From NCBI GenBank assembly GCA_002292855.1, contig DBBY01000038.1, positions 1-64,000 of the forward strand: a stretch of 64,000 nucleotides of DNA, read 5' to 3'. Made by a program: the position numbers and the translations under genes. The DNA is from Flavobacteriales bacterium UBA972 (lineage in GTDB: Bacteria; Bacteroidota; Bacteroidia; Flavobacteriales; Schleiferiaceae). The first letter of the stretch is position 1. Each line of letters begins with the position of its first letter. Shown in pieces: positions 1-8,167 of this stretch. The notes under the pieces were generated by a model. It ran no database searches. It was not told the DNA's origin and saw only the letters and a program-made list of their open reading frames with translations.

Positions 1-777
1 GCCGACCTCATCCATCTCAAGCTGCCCCTTGAAAATATCAGTATTGGGCTTGTGGCCAATGGCTACAAAGAATCCGCTCGCCTTAATAATGTCTTCTTCT
101 CCCGTTATAAGGTTGCGAACCTTAACGGCTTCTACGCCTTGATCGCCCAGGAGCTCCAGGGTCTCGGTATTCCACCGAACTTCGATATTGGGCGTTGCCA
201 TAATGCGGTTCTGCATTGCCTTAGAAGCGCGAAGTTCCCCTTTGCGCACTAGCATCGTTACCTTGGGGCAAAGCTTAGACAGGTAGGAGGCTTCTTCGGC
301 CGCAGTGTCGCCACCGCCTACGATTACGACCTCTTGGCCCTTGTAAAAGAAGCCGTCGCAGACAGCGCAAGCGCTTACTCCATGGCCCATAAACCGCTCC
401 TCACTGGGCAGTCCGAGGTATTTGGCGGTAGCTCCAGTGGCAATGACTACGGTTTTGGCCTGAATCACTAGGCTGTCGTCAACCGTCAGGCTGTGGTAGC
501 CGCCCGGAGTATCGCTGAATTCAACCTTGGTAATCATTCCCCAGCGGACTTCGGTACCAAAGCGCTCCGCTTGGACCTTGCAGTCTTCCATGAGTTGGTT
601 GCCGTCTACGCCTTGGGGGTAGCCAGGGAAGTTATCAACCTCGGTGGTAGTGGTTAGCTGCCCCCCGGGCTGCAGCCCGACGTACATAATTGGTTTAAGG
701 TCTGCGCGTGCGGCATAGATGGCGGCGGTGTAGCCCGCAGGGCCGGATCCAATAATTACGAGGTTGTGTTGTTCCAT
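1..777 (-). CDS. trxB: Thioredoxin reductase, C-terminal end cut by window edge
   Basis: FAD- and NADPH-dependent flavoprotein that reduces cytoplasmic thioredoxin. My reading of the minus strand from the ATG at 777 gives 259 codons before the window edge, so roughly the last 50 residues are missing. The FAD-binding GSGPAGYTAA motif is near the N-terminus, the redox-active disulfide CAVCDG is near residue 135, and the NADPH-binding GGGDTAAEEA motif follows. This order is diagnostic for the family. The partner thioredoxin is probably trxA at 60.3-60.6 kb. A promoter -7 element ends only four bases before the ATG, so the message may be leaderless. Confidence 0.95.
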   Translation of the reverse strand, partial: MEQHNLVIIGSGPAGYTAAIYAARADLKPIMYVGLQPGGQLTTTTEVDNFPGYPQGVDGNQLMEDCKVQAERFGTEVRWGMITKVEFSDTPGGYHSLTVDDSLVIQAKTVVIATGATAKYLGLPSEERFMGHGVSACAVCDGFFYKGQEVVIVGGGDTAAEEASYLSKLCPKVTMLVRKGELRASKAMQNRIMATPNIEVRWNTETLELLGDQGVEAVKVRNLITGEEDIIKASGFFVAIGHKPNTDIFKGQLEMDEVG

Positions 778-781
778 TAAT

Positions 782-789
782 CAAAGGTA
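782..789 (-). promoter_or_regulatory. Promoter -7 element of trxB
   Basis: The minus strand reads TACCTTTG, a perfect match to the Bacteroidota -7 consensus TAnnTTTG. It is followed by ATTA and then the trxB ATG. Transcription would start at or next to the start codon. Confidence 0.6.
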
Positions 790-846
790 CGAGGCGGGGC
801 AGATTGGCCGAGCGAAATTGAGCATAAATTGGGTCCGTGCAGGGCG

Positions 847-854
847 TATATTTG
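847..854 (+). promoter_or_regulatory. Promoter -7 element of tRNA-Pro
   Basis: TATATTTG matches TAnnTTTG and lies ten bases before the mature tRNA 5' end. A TTG at 829-831 is a possible -33 element. The same octamer precedes the tRNA-Arg gene at 28.4 kb. Confidence 0.6.
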
Positions 855-864
855 CCGCCCTAAT

Positions 865-937
865 CGGGATGTAGCTCAGGTGGTAGAGTGCACGTCTGGG
901 GGGCGTGAGGTCGCAGGTTCAAGTCCTGTCATCCCGA
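865..937 (+). tRNA. tRNA-Pro (anticodon GGG)
   Basis: A full cloverleaf can be drawn by hand. The acceptor stem is CGGGATG with CATCCCG, and has the C1-G72 pair usual for bacterial tRNA-Pro. The D arm is GCTC/GAGT. The anticodon stem is CACGT/GCGTG around loop CTGGGGG, giving anticodon GGG at 898-900. The T arm is GCAGG-TTCAAGT-CCTGT. The CCA end is not encoded. Confidence 0.95.
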
Positions 938-952
938 CTAAATTTCCCTTTA

Positions 953-985
953 AATCCTCTTGGTACGCGCCAAGGGGATTTTTTA
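953..985 (+). terminator. Rho-independent terminator after tRNA-Pro
   Basis: An 11-bp stem (953-963 with 970-980, one T-G pair) closes loop TACGCG and is followed directly by a run of T. It ends the tRNA-Pro transcript. Confidence 0.85.
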
Positions 986-1099
986 TGCCGGATTCATAAT
1001 AAAATATTTTATTGTAAATTATTGGTTAGCAATAGTTTATATAATTATGCTTAACAATAAAAAAGTTATTAACAGGTGTGTCTTAGGTACTATTTTTTG

Positions 1100-1662
1100 A
1101 TATTTTAGTGAAGCGCAAACGATAAAAGCGAATGGCAACAGGTTGTTCTTATCTGCTTCTGCTCTTAGAGTAATTAGCTAGCGTTGAGGAATTTAAGTGA
1201 GATTTTTATCTCGCGAGTGAAGGAAGGCCTTGCTTGGCTAACCAACGCAAACCTCAAAGAACCTCATGCGTCCAACGACGGTTGGAACCACGTTGAAAGG
1301 TTCATGGGAGGTTGTGCCTCCCGGCCAGCATGAGACACCCTTGAGTGCCTGAGTTTACTCCTTGCATGCTGCTCAATTACTGAGTTACGAGTTTAGGCTC
1401 GAGACTTGGAGTGGAATAAGCCACGAACCGTCGCTCGCACGGTCTAATTGAGAGAAAGACCGCTCGCGGAATCTTGAAATAGAGATTCGGTAGCCTCTGT
1501 CGAGAGGAAGGCCTGAGTGAGTTCTTTCAAAGTTCGATTCACCTGGTTCAGGCTAATGGTGGTAAGGTCGAGCAAAAACCGTCCTACGGGGCGTGTGGAT
1601 CCTACATTCTCATCGAGTGTTTCCACGGAGCGCGGTTTCGAAAGAAGCCGCGCTTGTTTTTT
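1100..1662 (+). ncRNA. Candidate large structured non-coding RNA, unassigned
   Basis: The stretch between tRNA-Pro and the transporter at 1743 has no supportable protein gene. The plus strand is dense with perfect hairpins: 1199-1212 (GAGAT/ATCTC), 1271-1286 (TCCAAC/GTTGGA), 1306-1322 (GGGAGG/CCTCCC), 1427-1443, 1469-1488 and 1494-1507. Longer-range helices are 1181-1186 with 1243-1248, 1263-1269 with 1328-1334 (this one encloses three hairpins), 1511-1520 with 1539-1553, and 1595-1599 with 1622-1626. It ends in a perfect terminator at 1630-1662. The start is uncertain; an A/T-rich promoter-like stretch, TA followed by six T and a G at 1091-1099, is the best guess. I looked for tmRNA ends and tag, RNase P core sequences and the SRP RNA apical loop and found none. 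It may be a lineage-specific or ornate large RNA. Transcription itself is inferred. Confidence 0.6.
1630..1662 (+). terminator. Strong rho-independent terminator of the candidate RNA
   Basis: A 10-bp stem, GCGCGGTTTC with GAAGCCGCGC (one T-G pair), closes a GAAA tetraloop and is followed by TTGTTTTTT. No coding gene upstream on the plus strand would use it, so it implies a plus-strand transcript from the 1.1-1.6 kb block. Confidence 0.85.
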
Positions 1663-1691
1663 GTCCCTTTCTAGTGTTGGGGGTAGTATCA

Positions 1692-1720
1692 TAAAAAAAG
1701 AGGCCCTAAAGCCCCTTTTT
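1692..1720 (-). terminator. Terminator of the peptide transporter gene
   Basis: On the minus strand a stem of five A-T pairs plus GGGGC/GCCTC closes loop TTTAGG and is followed by a T run. It lies 23 bases past the stop at 1743. On the plus strand the stem would carry an A-C mismatch, so the minus direction is preferred. Confidence 0.75.
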
Positions 1721-1742
1721 GTAGAAATCGAGAACCGAAGCC

Positions 1743-3227
1743 TTAGTGAATTCCGCGCATCAACTTGCGAAGCAGGGGCGTGAGGGCAAACAAAAGGGCT
1801 GCGCCAACTGCCGAGGTAATAGTGAGGAACACAAACAAATTCATGTCGGGAGCGATGGAGTGCAGCAGGCTCTCCATAATTCCAGAGAGGTAGTTGGCCA
1901 AAGCCATAGAGGCAAACCAAAGGCCCATGACAATGCTCACAATTTTGGGCGGAGCCAGTTTGGTTATCATAGAAAGTCCGATGGGGGAGATGCAAAGCTC
2001 GCCAAAGGTGTGGAGCACATAAACGCCCACTAGCCACATGGGGCTGATGAGCTCCTCGCCACTGGCTGCAAAGCTCGCGAACGACATCACGACAAAGCCC
2101 ACTGACAGCAGCACGAGGCCGAGGCCAAATTTAACGGGCGTTGAGGGATTCATGTTGCGCATGGCCAAGGTGACCCAAAGCGAGCCAAAGAGGGGCGCAA
2201 AAATGAAGATGGCCAGGGCATTCACACTCTGAAAGAGGGATGCGGCAATCTCGTAACCAAAAATATTCCGGTCGATTTCTTCGGCGGCAAAGAGGTTAAA
2301 GGTTCCGCCGGCCTGCTCAAATCCGCTCCAAAAGAAGATGTTGGCCACCATAAAAATTAGAATGGCGCCCACCCGGCTCCACTGCTCAGAACCCTTGGTA
2401 CCGCTGTAAATGATGTAGGCAACCCCCGCAATGGCCAGAACGGCCACCACCTTAAGCGCCAACGACATGGTTTCTTCGGGAATCGCCTCTTGAAGGGCCA
2501 AAAACCCTAGTACCGTGGCGATGGAACCCGCGACGTAGGCGGCAATGGTACCAAAGTCAGAAGGCTTTAGGCGCAGGCCTTCGCGGCCCGGAGGCATACC
2601 CCGCCCATCGAGTTTGGGCTCTTCGACATAAAGCCAAACGGTGGCAAGCAGCATACCGACTCCGGCACTGCCGAATCCATACATCCAGCCGACCTGCTCT
2701 CCAAGGGTTCCGCAAATAATGGGCGACAGAAAGGCGCCGAGGTTGATTCCCATGTAAAATATGGTGAAGGCCGAGTCTTTGCGCGGATCGTTGTCGGTGT
2801 AAAGAGCACCTACAATCGTGGAGATGTTGGGCTTAAAAAATCCGTTGCCGGCAATCAAAAGGCCAAGCCCCAGGTGAAACAACCACTGTCGTGTGGCTTC
2901 GTCGGCCGCAAAGGCATGCGAGCCAGCTAGGGCAAACTGCCCAAAGGCCATCAGGAATCCGCCGATGTAGATAGCCCTGCGTTGGCCCAAAATTCGGTCG
3001 GCAAGGGCGCCGCCAATGATGGGGGTCAGATAGACCAATCCCGTGAAAATCCCGTATATCTCAAGCGCAGAGGCTCGGTCCATACCAAATCCGCCCCGGG
3101 CGTACTCGGTGGTGAGGTAAAGCACCAAGAGAGCCCGCATGCCATAGTAGCTAAAGCGCTCCCACATCTCTGTGAAAAATAGGGTGTAAAGTCCGCGGGG
3201 GTGCGACATTTTTTCTGTTGAAGCCAT
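1743..3227 (-). CDS. POT/PTR-family proton-dependent oligopeptide transporter
   Basis: Inner-membrane proton symporter that imports di- and tripeptides. The 494-residue product has the POT signature ExxERFxYYG at residues 20-29 (EMWERFSYYG). About twelve to fourteen hydrophobic segments follow, including a region with GNGFFKPNIS that matches the second conserved POT block. The length is normal for the DtpT/PepT group. It is monocistronic with its own terminator, and a -7-like element (TAACTTTC) lies 32 bases upstream. DPP-IV follows upstream on the same strand. A dipeptide-releasing protease beside a dipeptide importer fits a shared role in peptide use, which is inference. Exact substrate range is unknown. 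Confidence 0.93.
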   Translation of the reverse strand: MASTEKMSHPRGLYTLFFTEMWERFSYYGMRALLVLYLTTEYARGGFGMDRASALEIYGIFTGLVYLTPIIGGALADRILGQRRAIYIGGFLMAFGQFALAGSHAFAADEATRQWLFHLGLGLLIAGNGFFKPNISTIVGALYTDNDPRKDSAFTIFYMGINLGAFLSPIICGTLGEQVGWMYGFGSAGVGMLLATVWLYVEEPKLDGRGMPPGREGLRLKPSDFGTIAAYVAGSIATVLGFLALQEAIPEETMSLALKVVAVLAIAGVAYIIYSGTKGSEQWSRVGAILIFMVANIFFWSGFEQAGGTFNLFAAEEIDRNIFGYEIAASLFQSVNALAIFIFAPLFGSLWVTLAMRNMNPSTPVKFGLGLVLLSVGFVVMSFASFAASGEELISPMWLVGVYVLHTFGELCISPIGLSMITKLAPPKIVSIVMGLWFASMALANYLSGIMESLLHSIAPDMNLFVFLTITSAVGAALLFALTPLLRKLMRGIH

Positions 3228-3258
3228 AGTTAGGGTGTTTATCGTTCGCGTTGGGGGT

Positions 3259-3266
3259 GAAAGTTA
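3259..3266 (-). promoter_or_regulatory. Possible -7 element of the peptide transporter
   Basis: The minus strand reads TAACTTTC, one base off TAnnTTTG, 32 bases before the start codon. No clear -33 element was seen. Confidence 0.35.
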
Positions 3267-3294
3267 AGCGTCAGCTGCGATTAGCCAATAGCTG

Positions 3295-5442
3295 CTAAAG
3301 GTTTTCGAGCAAGAAGTTGGTCATTTTCGTGAACAACTGATAGCGTGTGGCGCCACCAAAGATTCCGTGGTTCTTGTCGGGGTAGACCATGTAGTCGAAC
3401 TGCTTGTTGGCCTGAATGAGCTCTTCGGCGAGGCGCATCGAGTTCTGAACGTGGACGTTGTCGTCGCCGGTTCCGTGGACCAGCAATAGGTTGCCCTTGA
3501 GTTTTGCGGCGTGGGCCAGGGGCGAATTGATGTCGTAGTTGGTTGAATTCTCTGCCGGAGTGCGCATGTAGCGCTCGGTGTAGATGTTGTCGTAAAAACG
3601 CCAGTTGGTCACCGGAGCCACCGCGATGGCCGCCTTGAAGACGTCAGCCCCCTGCATCAGGCAATTAGCGGACATGAATCCGCCGTAGGACCAGCCCCAG
3701 ATGCCGATGCGGCCTGCGTCGACGTTGGGGTGCTTGGCCAACGACTGCGCGGCAGCGATTTGGTCCTCAACCTCGTACTTGCCGAGCTGTAGGTAGGTGA
3801 CTTTTTTGAAGTCGCGGCCTTGGGCGCCGGTTCCGCGGTTGTCCACGCAGACAATCCAGTAGCCTTGTGCCGCCAAGTGCTGGTACCAGAAGTAGTCGCG
3901 GCCACCCCAGCGCTGGGTGACTTGCTGGCTTCCTGGCCCACCGTAGACAAACATGAGTACGGGGTATTTTTTACTTGCGTCAAAATTTAAAGGGCGAATC
4001 TCCCAAGCCGGTAGCTTTTGGCCATTGGTCGCCTCGAGCGTGAAAAAGGTCCTGGGCGATAGGGCAAAATCGCCAAGGTTTTTGCGCAATTCGGCGTTGT
4101 CTTCGAGCACGCGCACTTGCTTGCCGCTGCGGTCGTAAAGGGTGTAGCTGGCGGGACTGTTGCCATCTTGTGTCGTAAGTACATAGTATTCAAAGGTGGA
4201 CGAAAACGAGGCGTCGTTTGACGGGGCCGATGCGGCGATTGCAGTGGGCTTACCACCCTTTAACTTGGTGCGGAACACCTCGCGCTGGCTGGCGCTGCGC
4301 GAAGCGGCTTGGTAGTAGGCTTCGCCACGGACTTCGTCGACCCCGTAGAATGTGGTGACGTCGTAGGCTCCGCTAGTGATGGGGGTGGATTTGCTTCCGT
4401 CGGCGCTGTAGAGGTAGTAGTGGTTGAATCCGCTGCGCTCACTGCCCCATACGAGGCGTCCGTCGGCTAAAAAGCTGAATTCGCGCTCGGATTCCACGTA
4501 GGCGGCGTCGGTTTCGAGCAAAAAGCGGTGGGGAGCCTTGCCGGTCGTAAAGGTCATCACCTGCATCGAGTCCTGGTGGCGGTTAAGCGTGGCAAAAAAT
4601 AGCTCGCCCTTGGGGCTCCAGGCCATGCGCGGAATGTACTCGTACTTCAATCCCTCACTTGCCGTCACGGTAGCAGAACCATTCCACACGTGCAAACTGA
4701 CCACGGAATTCACGTCGCCGGCCTTCGGGTACTTAAATACGTAGGGCTTGGGATAGGTTTCGCTTCCGTATATGTCCATGCTAAACGTCGGAACCGCACG
4801 CTCGTCAAAACGCAGGTAGGCGAGGGACTTGCTGTCGGGGCTCCAGGCCAGAGCGACGTGAAAGCCAAATTCCTCTTCGTAGACCCAGTCGGGGGCTCCG
4901 TTAAGGATGGCGTTGTCCTCACCGTCGGTCGTGACCTGCTTCACCGCGGCCGTAGCCAGGTTTTGCACATAGATGTTGCGCTTAAAAACGAAGGCGAGCT
5001 GGGTTCCGTCGGGCGAAAGCACCGGATTCTGAATGGGTTTACCAAAGACTACCGTTAGTTCTTTAGCTTGGCGGTCCCACACGTAGACCGTGGCCGTGTA
5101 GGAGTGGCGGTAAATGGGCTCGATGTCGGTCTCAAGAATGACATAGCGCTCGCCAGGGGCGAATTCGTAGCTGCTGAAGCTCAATGGCGCCCCATTCACG
5201 CTTAGGTCTGCCTTTGAAACCATCACATCGACAGCCGCACCTGTGGCAAAACTGTAGCGCTCAATTCCTTGGGCGGTTTGGCGGCTAAAGTGCTTGCCGT
5301 CTTCGAGCGAACGAAAGCCTTGGATTCCGCGGGCATTGAATACACGGGACTCGTAGAGGTCAGGCATCGCCACTGGACGTTGGGCGAAGAGGGTAGCGGA
5401 ACTCAGTACGAGTGCGGCCACTAAGCGGATACTGCGGTACAT
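3295..5442 (-). CDS. Dipeptidyl peptidase IV (S9B family)
   Basis: Exported serine exopeptidase that removes X-Pro or X-Ala dipeptides from N-termini. The 715-residue product begins with a signal peptide (about residues 1-20, ending LFAQ). A DPP-IV beta-propeller region follows, then a C-terminal alpha/beta hydrolase. The catalytic triad is Ser585 in GWSYGG, Asp660 in HGTGDDNVH and His692 in NHGI. The open frame continues 110 codons further upstream, but that part lies antisense to the glcD-like gene and lacks a signal peptide, so the ATG at 5442 is chosen. It diverges from the oxidase at 5468 with only 25 bases between starts. Confidence 0.93.
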   Translation of the reverse strand: MYRSIRLVAALVLSSATLFAQRPVAMPDLYESRVFNARGIQGFRSLEDGKHFSRQTAQGIERYSFATGAAVDVMVSKADLSVNGAPLSFSSYEFAPGERYVILETDIEPIYRHSYTATVYVWDRQAKELTVVFGKPIQNPVLSPDGTQLAFVFKRNIYVQNLATAAVKQVTTDGEDNAILNGAPDWVYEEEFGFHVALAWSPDSKSLAYLRFDERAVPTFSMDIYGSETYPKPYVFKYPKAGDVNSVVSLHVWNGSATVTASEGLKYEYIPRMAWSPKGELFFATLNRHQDSMQVMTFTTGKAPHRFLLETDAAYVESEREFSFLADGRLVWGSERSGFNHYYLYSADGSKSTPITSGAYDVTTFYGVDEVRGEAYYQAASRSASQREVFRTKLKGGKPTAIAASAPSNDASFSSTFEYYVLTTQDGNSPASYTLYDRSGKQVRVLEDNAELRKNLGDFALSPRTFFTLEATNGQKLPAWEIRPLNFDASKKYPVLMFVYGGPGSQQVTQRWGGRDYFWYQHLAAQGYWIVCVDNRGTGAQGRDFKKVTYLQLGKYEVEDQIAAAQSLAKHPNVDAGRIGIWGWSYGGFMSANCLMQGADVFKAAIAVAPVTNWRFYDNIYTERYMRTPAENSTNYDINSPLAHAAKLKGNLLLVHGTGDDNVHVQNSMRLAEELIQANKQFDYMVYPDKNHGIFGGATRYQLFTKMTNFLLENL

Positions 5443-5467
5443 TTGGTGCAAATCGTTAGGGATCAAG

Positions 5468-6868
5468 ATGGCCGAAGTTACGCGAAAATCACTCGAAGAA
5501 TTAACTGCCCTGCTCGGGGCCGAACACGTTTCAATTGACGCAGAACGCCTGGCGGATTTTTCGCACGACGAAACCGAAGACATCCGGGTGCTGCCCGGCG
5601 TGGTGGTTCGGCCGTCGACTCCCGAGGAGGTCTCCCTTGTGCTGCGCTGGGCCAACAAAGCACTCATTCCCGTGACGCCCGCAGCGGCCCGAACCGGCTT
5701 GAGCGGTGGCGCCATTCCCGCCCACGGCGGAATCTCTCTGAGCATGGAGCGCTTCAACCGCATCCTCGACATCGACCCGGCGAACTTTCAAGCGGTCGTC
5801 GAGCCTGGCGTGGTCAACCAAGTCTTTCACGAGGCATGCAAGGAGCAGGGTCTGTTTTATCCGCCCGACCCCTCGTCCTGGGGCAGCAGCACCATGGGCG
5901 GCAACGTGGCCTACAACGCCGGCGGACCCAAGGCCGTGAAATACGGCGTGACCGCGGCATACGTGCTCAACCTCGAGGTGGTTCTGCCCACCGGTGAGGT
6001 GATTTGGACCGGAGCCAACACCCTCAAAAACAGTACGGGATACAACCTTACCCAGCTCATGGTGGGCTCCGAGGGCACCCTGGCCGTAATTACCAAGATT
6101 GTAGTCCGCTTAATTCCCTACCCGCGCCATCATTTGACGCTGCTCGCCCCCTTTGCGTCGGCTGAGGTAGCATGCGCCGCGGTCAGTCGGATTTTTCAGG
6201 CAGGAATCACCCCCAGCGGACTGGAGTTCATGGAGCGCGACGCCATCGATTGGACCCTACAGTACGTAGACGGGGTGTCGATTCCCACCGGACCAGGCAT
6301 CGAGGCCCACCTACTGATGGAAGTCGACGGAACCGACGAAGAGGCCGTGATGCGCGAAGCCGAACAGCTTGCCCTGGTCGCCGAGGAGGCCGGAGCGCTT
6401 GAAGTGCTGTTTGCCCAAACCCAGTCAGAGCGCGACGCGCTGTGGAAGCTTCGCCGCAGGGTGGGGGAGGCCGTGAAAAAGCACAGCGTCTATAAAGAAG
6501 AAGACACCGTGGTTCCGCGCGCCAAACTGCCCGACCTGCTGCGCGCCGTCAAGTGCATCGGGGGCGAATACGGTTTTAAGTCGGTGTGCTACGGCCACGC
6601 GGGAGATGGAAACCTTCACGTCAACATCGTCAAGGGCGATATGACCGATGCCGACTGGCAGGGCGAGCGCCTAAAAATGGGCATTCGCCAAATCTTCATT
6701 GAGGTGCGCGCCATGGGCGGAACCATCTCGGGGGAGCACGGGATCGGCCTGGTGCAGCGGGAATTCATGGACTTGGCCTTTGCCCCCGCGGCCCTAGACC
6801 TTCAGCGGGGAATCAAGGCGCTGCTCGACCCCAACAATATTTTGAATCCGGGTAAGATTTTTACTTAA
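5468..6868 (+). CDS. FAD-binding oxidase, GlcD / D-lactate dehydrogenase type
   Basis: Flavoprotein of the glycolate oxidase GlcD and D-lactate dehydrogenase family, which oxidises 2-hydroxy acids. The 466-residue protein has an N-terminal FAD_binding_4 domain (about residues 40-180, including the Gly-rich GSSTMGGNVAYNAGG segment). A C-terminal FAD-linked oxidase domain follows, with the signature GHAGDGNLHVNI near residue 378 and GEHGIG near 420. No GlcE or GlcF partner is adjacent, which favours a stand-alone D-lactate or D-2-hydroxyacid dehydrogenase. The substrate cannot be decided from sequence. The stop abuts the convergent acetyltransferase gene exactly. Confidence 0.9.
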   Translation: MAEVTRKSLEELTALLGAEHVSIDAERLADFSHDETEDIRVLPGVVVRPSTPEEVSLVLRWANKALIPVTPAAARTGLSGGAIPAHGGISLSMERFNRILDIDPANFQAVVEPGVVNQVFHEACKEQGLFYPPDPSSWGSSTMGGNVAYNAGGPKAVKYGVTAAYVLNLEVVLPTGEVIWTGANTLKNSTGYNLTQLMVGSEGTLAVITKIVVRLIPYPRHHLTLLAPFASAEVACAAVSRIFQAGITPSGLEFMERDAIDWTLQYVDGVSIPTGPGIEAHLLMEVDGTDEEAVMREAEQLALVAEEAGALEVLFAQTQSERDALWKLRRRVGEAVKKHSVYKEEDTVVPRAKLPDLLRAVKCIGGEYGFKSVCYGHAGDGNLHVNIVKGDMTDADWQGERLKMGIRQIFIEVRAMGGTISGEHGIGLVQREFMDLAFAPAALDLQRGIKALLDPNNILNPGKIFT

Positions 6869-7402
6869 CTAGAGACCTCTGAATGTCGGTTCACTCATGC
6901 CCGGCCGAGCCTGATTGAGCGCGTAGCGCATCCAGTGCACGTCGCACCATTCTCCAAACTTTTGACCTGCCGCGCTGTAGGTAGCAAATGATTCGTAGCC
7001 GCAGGCGGCATGCAGAGCGATGCTAGCGTCGTTGGGTAGCGTGATGACCCCATAGGCCCAAACGAATCCGCGCTCCACCAAAGACGGAAGAAGCGCGCCG
7101 TAGAGCGCGCGGCCCAAGCCCTGGCGGTGGGCGGTGGGCGCCACATAGACGCTGGTTTCGACGGCCCACTGGTAGGCGATGCGCTCGCGGTGGGTGGTTG
7201 CGTAGGCATAGCCTAGAATGGAGCCCTGAGCATCCTCAGCCACCCAAAACGGGAAACGCCCAGCGATGCGCGCCAGGCGTTCCGAAAAGTCGTTCAGCGA
7301 CGGAACTTCAACCTCAAAGGTGGCCGAAGAATGGGCTATTATAGGGCCGTAAATGGCTAAAATTTGCGCACAATCCGCAGGCCGGTAGGGGCGAAGGGTC
7401 AT
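6869..7402 (-). CDS. GNAT acetyltransferase, phosphinothricin acetyltransferase-like
   Basis: Acetyl-CoA-dependent N-acetyltransferase of the Pat/Bar/MnaT subgroup, whose members acetylate phosphinothricin, methionine sulfone or related amino acids. The 177-residue protein starts with MTLRPYRPADCAQILAIYG and has the typical SSATFE segment. The GNAT fold acetyl-CoA motif (RQGLGRALYG) is near residues 98-107, and a C-terminal LHAACGYE segment follows. The substrate is likely an endogenous amino acid analogue, since resistance genes of this type are usually metabolic enzymes. It lies one base from the zinc peptidase gene upstream on the same strand, so the two are probably co-transcribed. Confidence 0.85.
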   Translation of the reverse strand: MTLRPYRPADCAQILAIYGPIIAHSSATFEVEVPSLNDFSERLARIAGRFPFWVAEDAQGSILGYAYATTHRERIAYQWAVETSVYVAPTAHRQGLGRALYGALLPSLVERGFVWAYGVITLPNDASIALHAACGYESFATYSAAGQKFGEWCDVHWMRYALNQARPGMSEPTFRGL

Positions 7403-7403
7403 T

Positions 7404-8090
7404 TTAGTCCCTGCGACCCATATAAAGCATAATGTAGTAGACCAGCTGGGTTACTGCTGCAGCAGCAGCCACGAGGTAGGTTCTCGCAGCCCACTTAAGC
7501 GCGTCCTCTGCCTGGTGGTGGTTGCTGGCATCGGTAATGCCTGCTCCCTGCAACCAAACTAAGGCACGGCGCGATGCGTCGTACTCTACGGGCAGGGTAA
7601 CTAGGGCAAAAGTGGCCACAACTGCCTGTGCGGCAATGACCACCACAAGGGCCTGCTCAAAACCAAGACCCAGGACACTCATTCCCAAAATAGAAAACAA
7701 AAACACCATATTCATGATTTTGCCGCTAAAGCTCACCACCGGAACCATTTTGCTGCGCATGGTCAGCCATGCATAGGCTGTGGCGTGCTGCACTGCATGC
7801 CCGCACTCGTGGGCGGCAACCGCAGCGGCCGAGATGTTTCTGCCCTCGTAGACCTCGGGAGACAAATTCACGGTTCTGTTGGCTGGATTGTAGTGGTCGG
7901 TGAGCTGGCCAGGAACACTAATGATCTGAACGCTATCAAGCCCATAGAAATTGAGCATTCGCCGCGCGACCTCGGCTCCAGAGAGTCCGCTGGAGAGGTA
8001 GCTCTCGGAATACTTTTTAAAACGGTTCTTTAAGCGAGCTTGCACTGCGAAGCCGGCAACCATAAAAACGAGGAGGATAATAAAAATCAT
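7404..8090 (-). CDS. Neutral zinc metallopeptidase, YugP family
   Basis: Membrane-anchored putative zinc peptidase. The 228-residue protein opens with a transmembrane helix (residues 1-18). The zinc site HECGH is at residues 94-98, and three to four C-terminal hydrophobic segments follow. Architecture and length match the YugP-like (Zn_peptidase_2) family, whose physiological substrate is poorly known. It diverges from surE and is followed one base later by the acetyltransferase gene. Confidence 0.88.
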   Translation of the reverse strand: MIFIILLVFMVAGFAVQARLKNRFKKYSESYLSSGLSGAEVARRMLNFYGLDSVQIISVPGQLTDHYNPANRTVNLSPEVYEGRNISAAAVAAHECGHAVQHATAYAWLTMRSKMVPVVSFSGKIMNMVFLFSILGMSVLGLGFEQALVVVIAAQAVVATFALVTLPVEYDASRRALVWLQGAGITDASNHHQAEDALKWAARTYLVAAAAAVTQLVYYIMLYMGRRD

Positions 8091-8167
8091 AGTTTGGTCG
8101 ATAAGTGAGTGGAAAAGTACAAATCTTGTGCCTGATTTTGCTAACGCGCCCTACTTAATTTGCACCC

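Noticed and set aside
1263..1334. A tRNA or tRNA-like gene within the candidate RNA
   Set aside because: A 7-bp closing helix and three hairpins give a tRNA-like length, but loops have 4, 9 and 5 bases and there is no T-loop or D-loop sequence.
1100..1662. tmRNA, RNase P RNA or SRP RNA
   Set aside because: GCAAACGAT near 1116 resembles the start of a tmRNA tag, but no tag ends in a typical ALAA sequence and no tRNA-like ends exist. The RNase P core GGAAAGTCC and the SRP apical loop were not found on either strand.
1444..2037. Minus-strand open frame of 197 codons over the candidate RNA and the transporter 3' end
   Set aside because: It has no family sequence, crosses the transporter terminator and overlaps the transporter gene in another frame. 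It looks like an accidental frame in structured DNA.
5443..5772. N-terminal extension of DPP-IV by 110 codons
   Set aside because: It lies antisense to the GlcD-type gene, and the signal peptide begins at the internal ATG at 5442.
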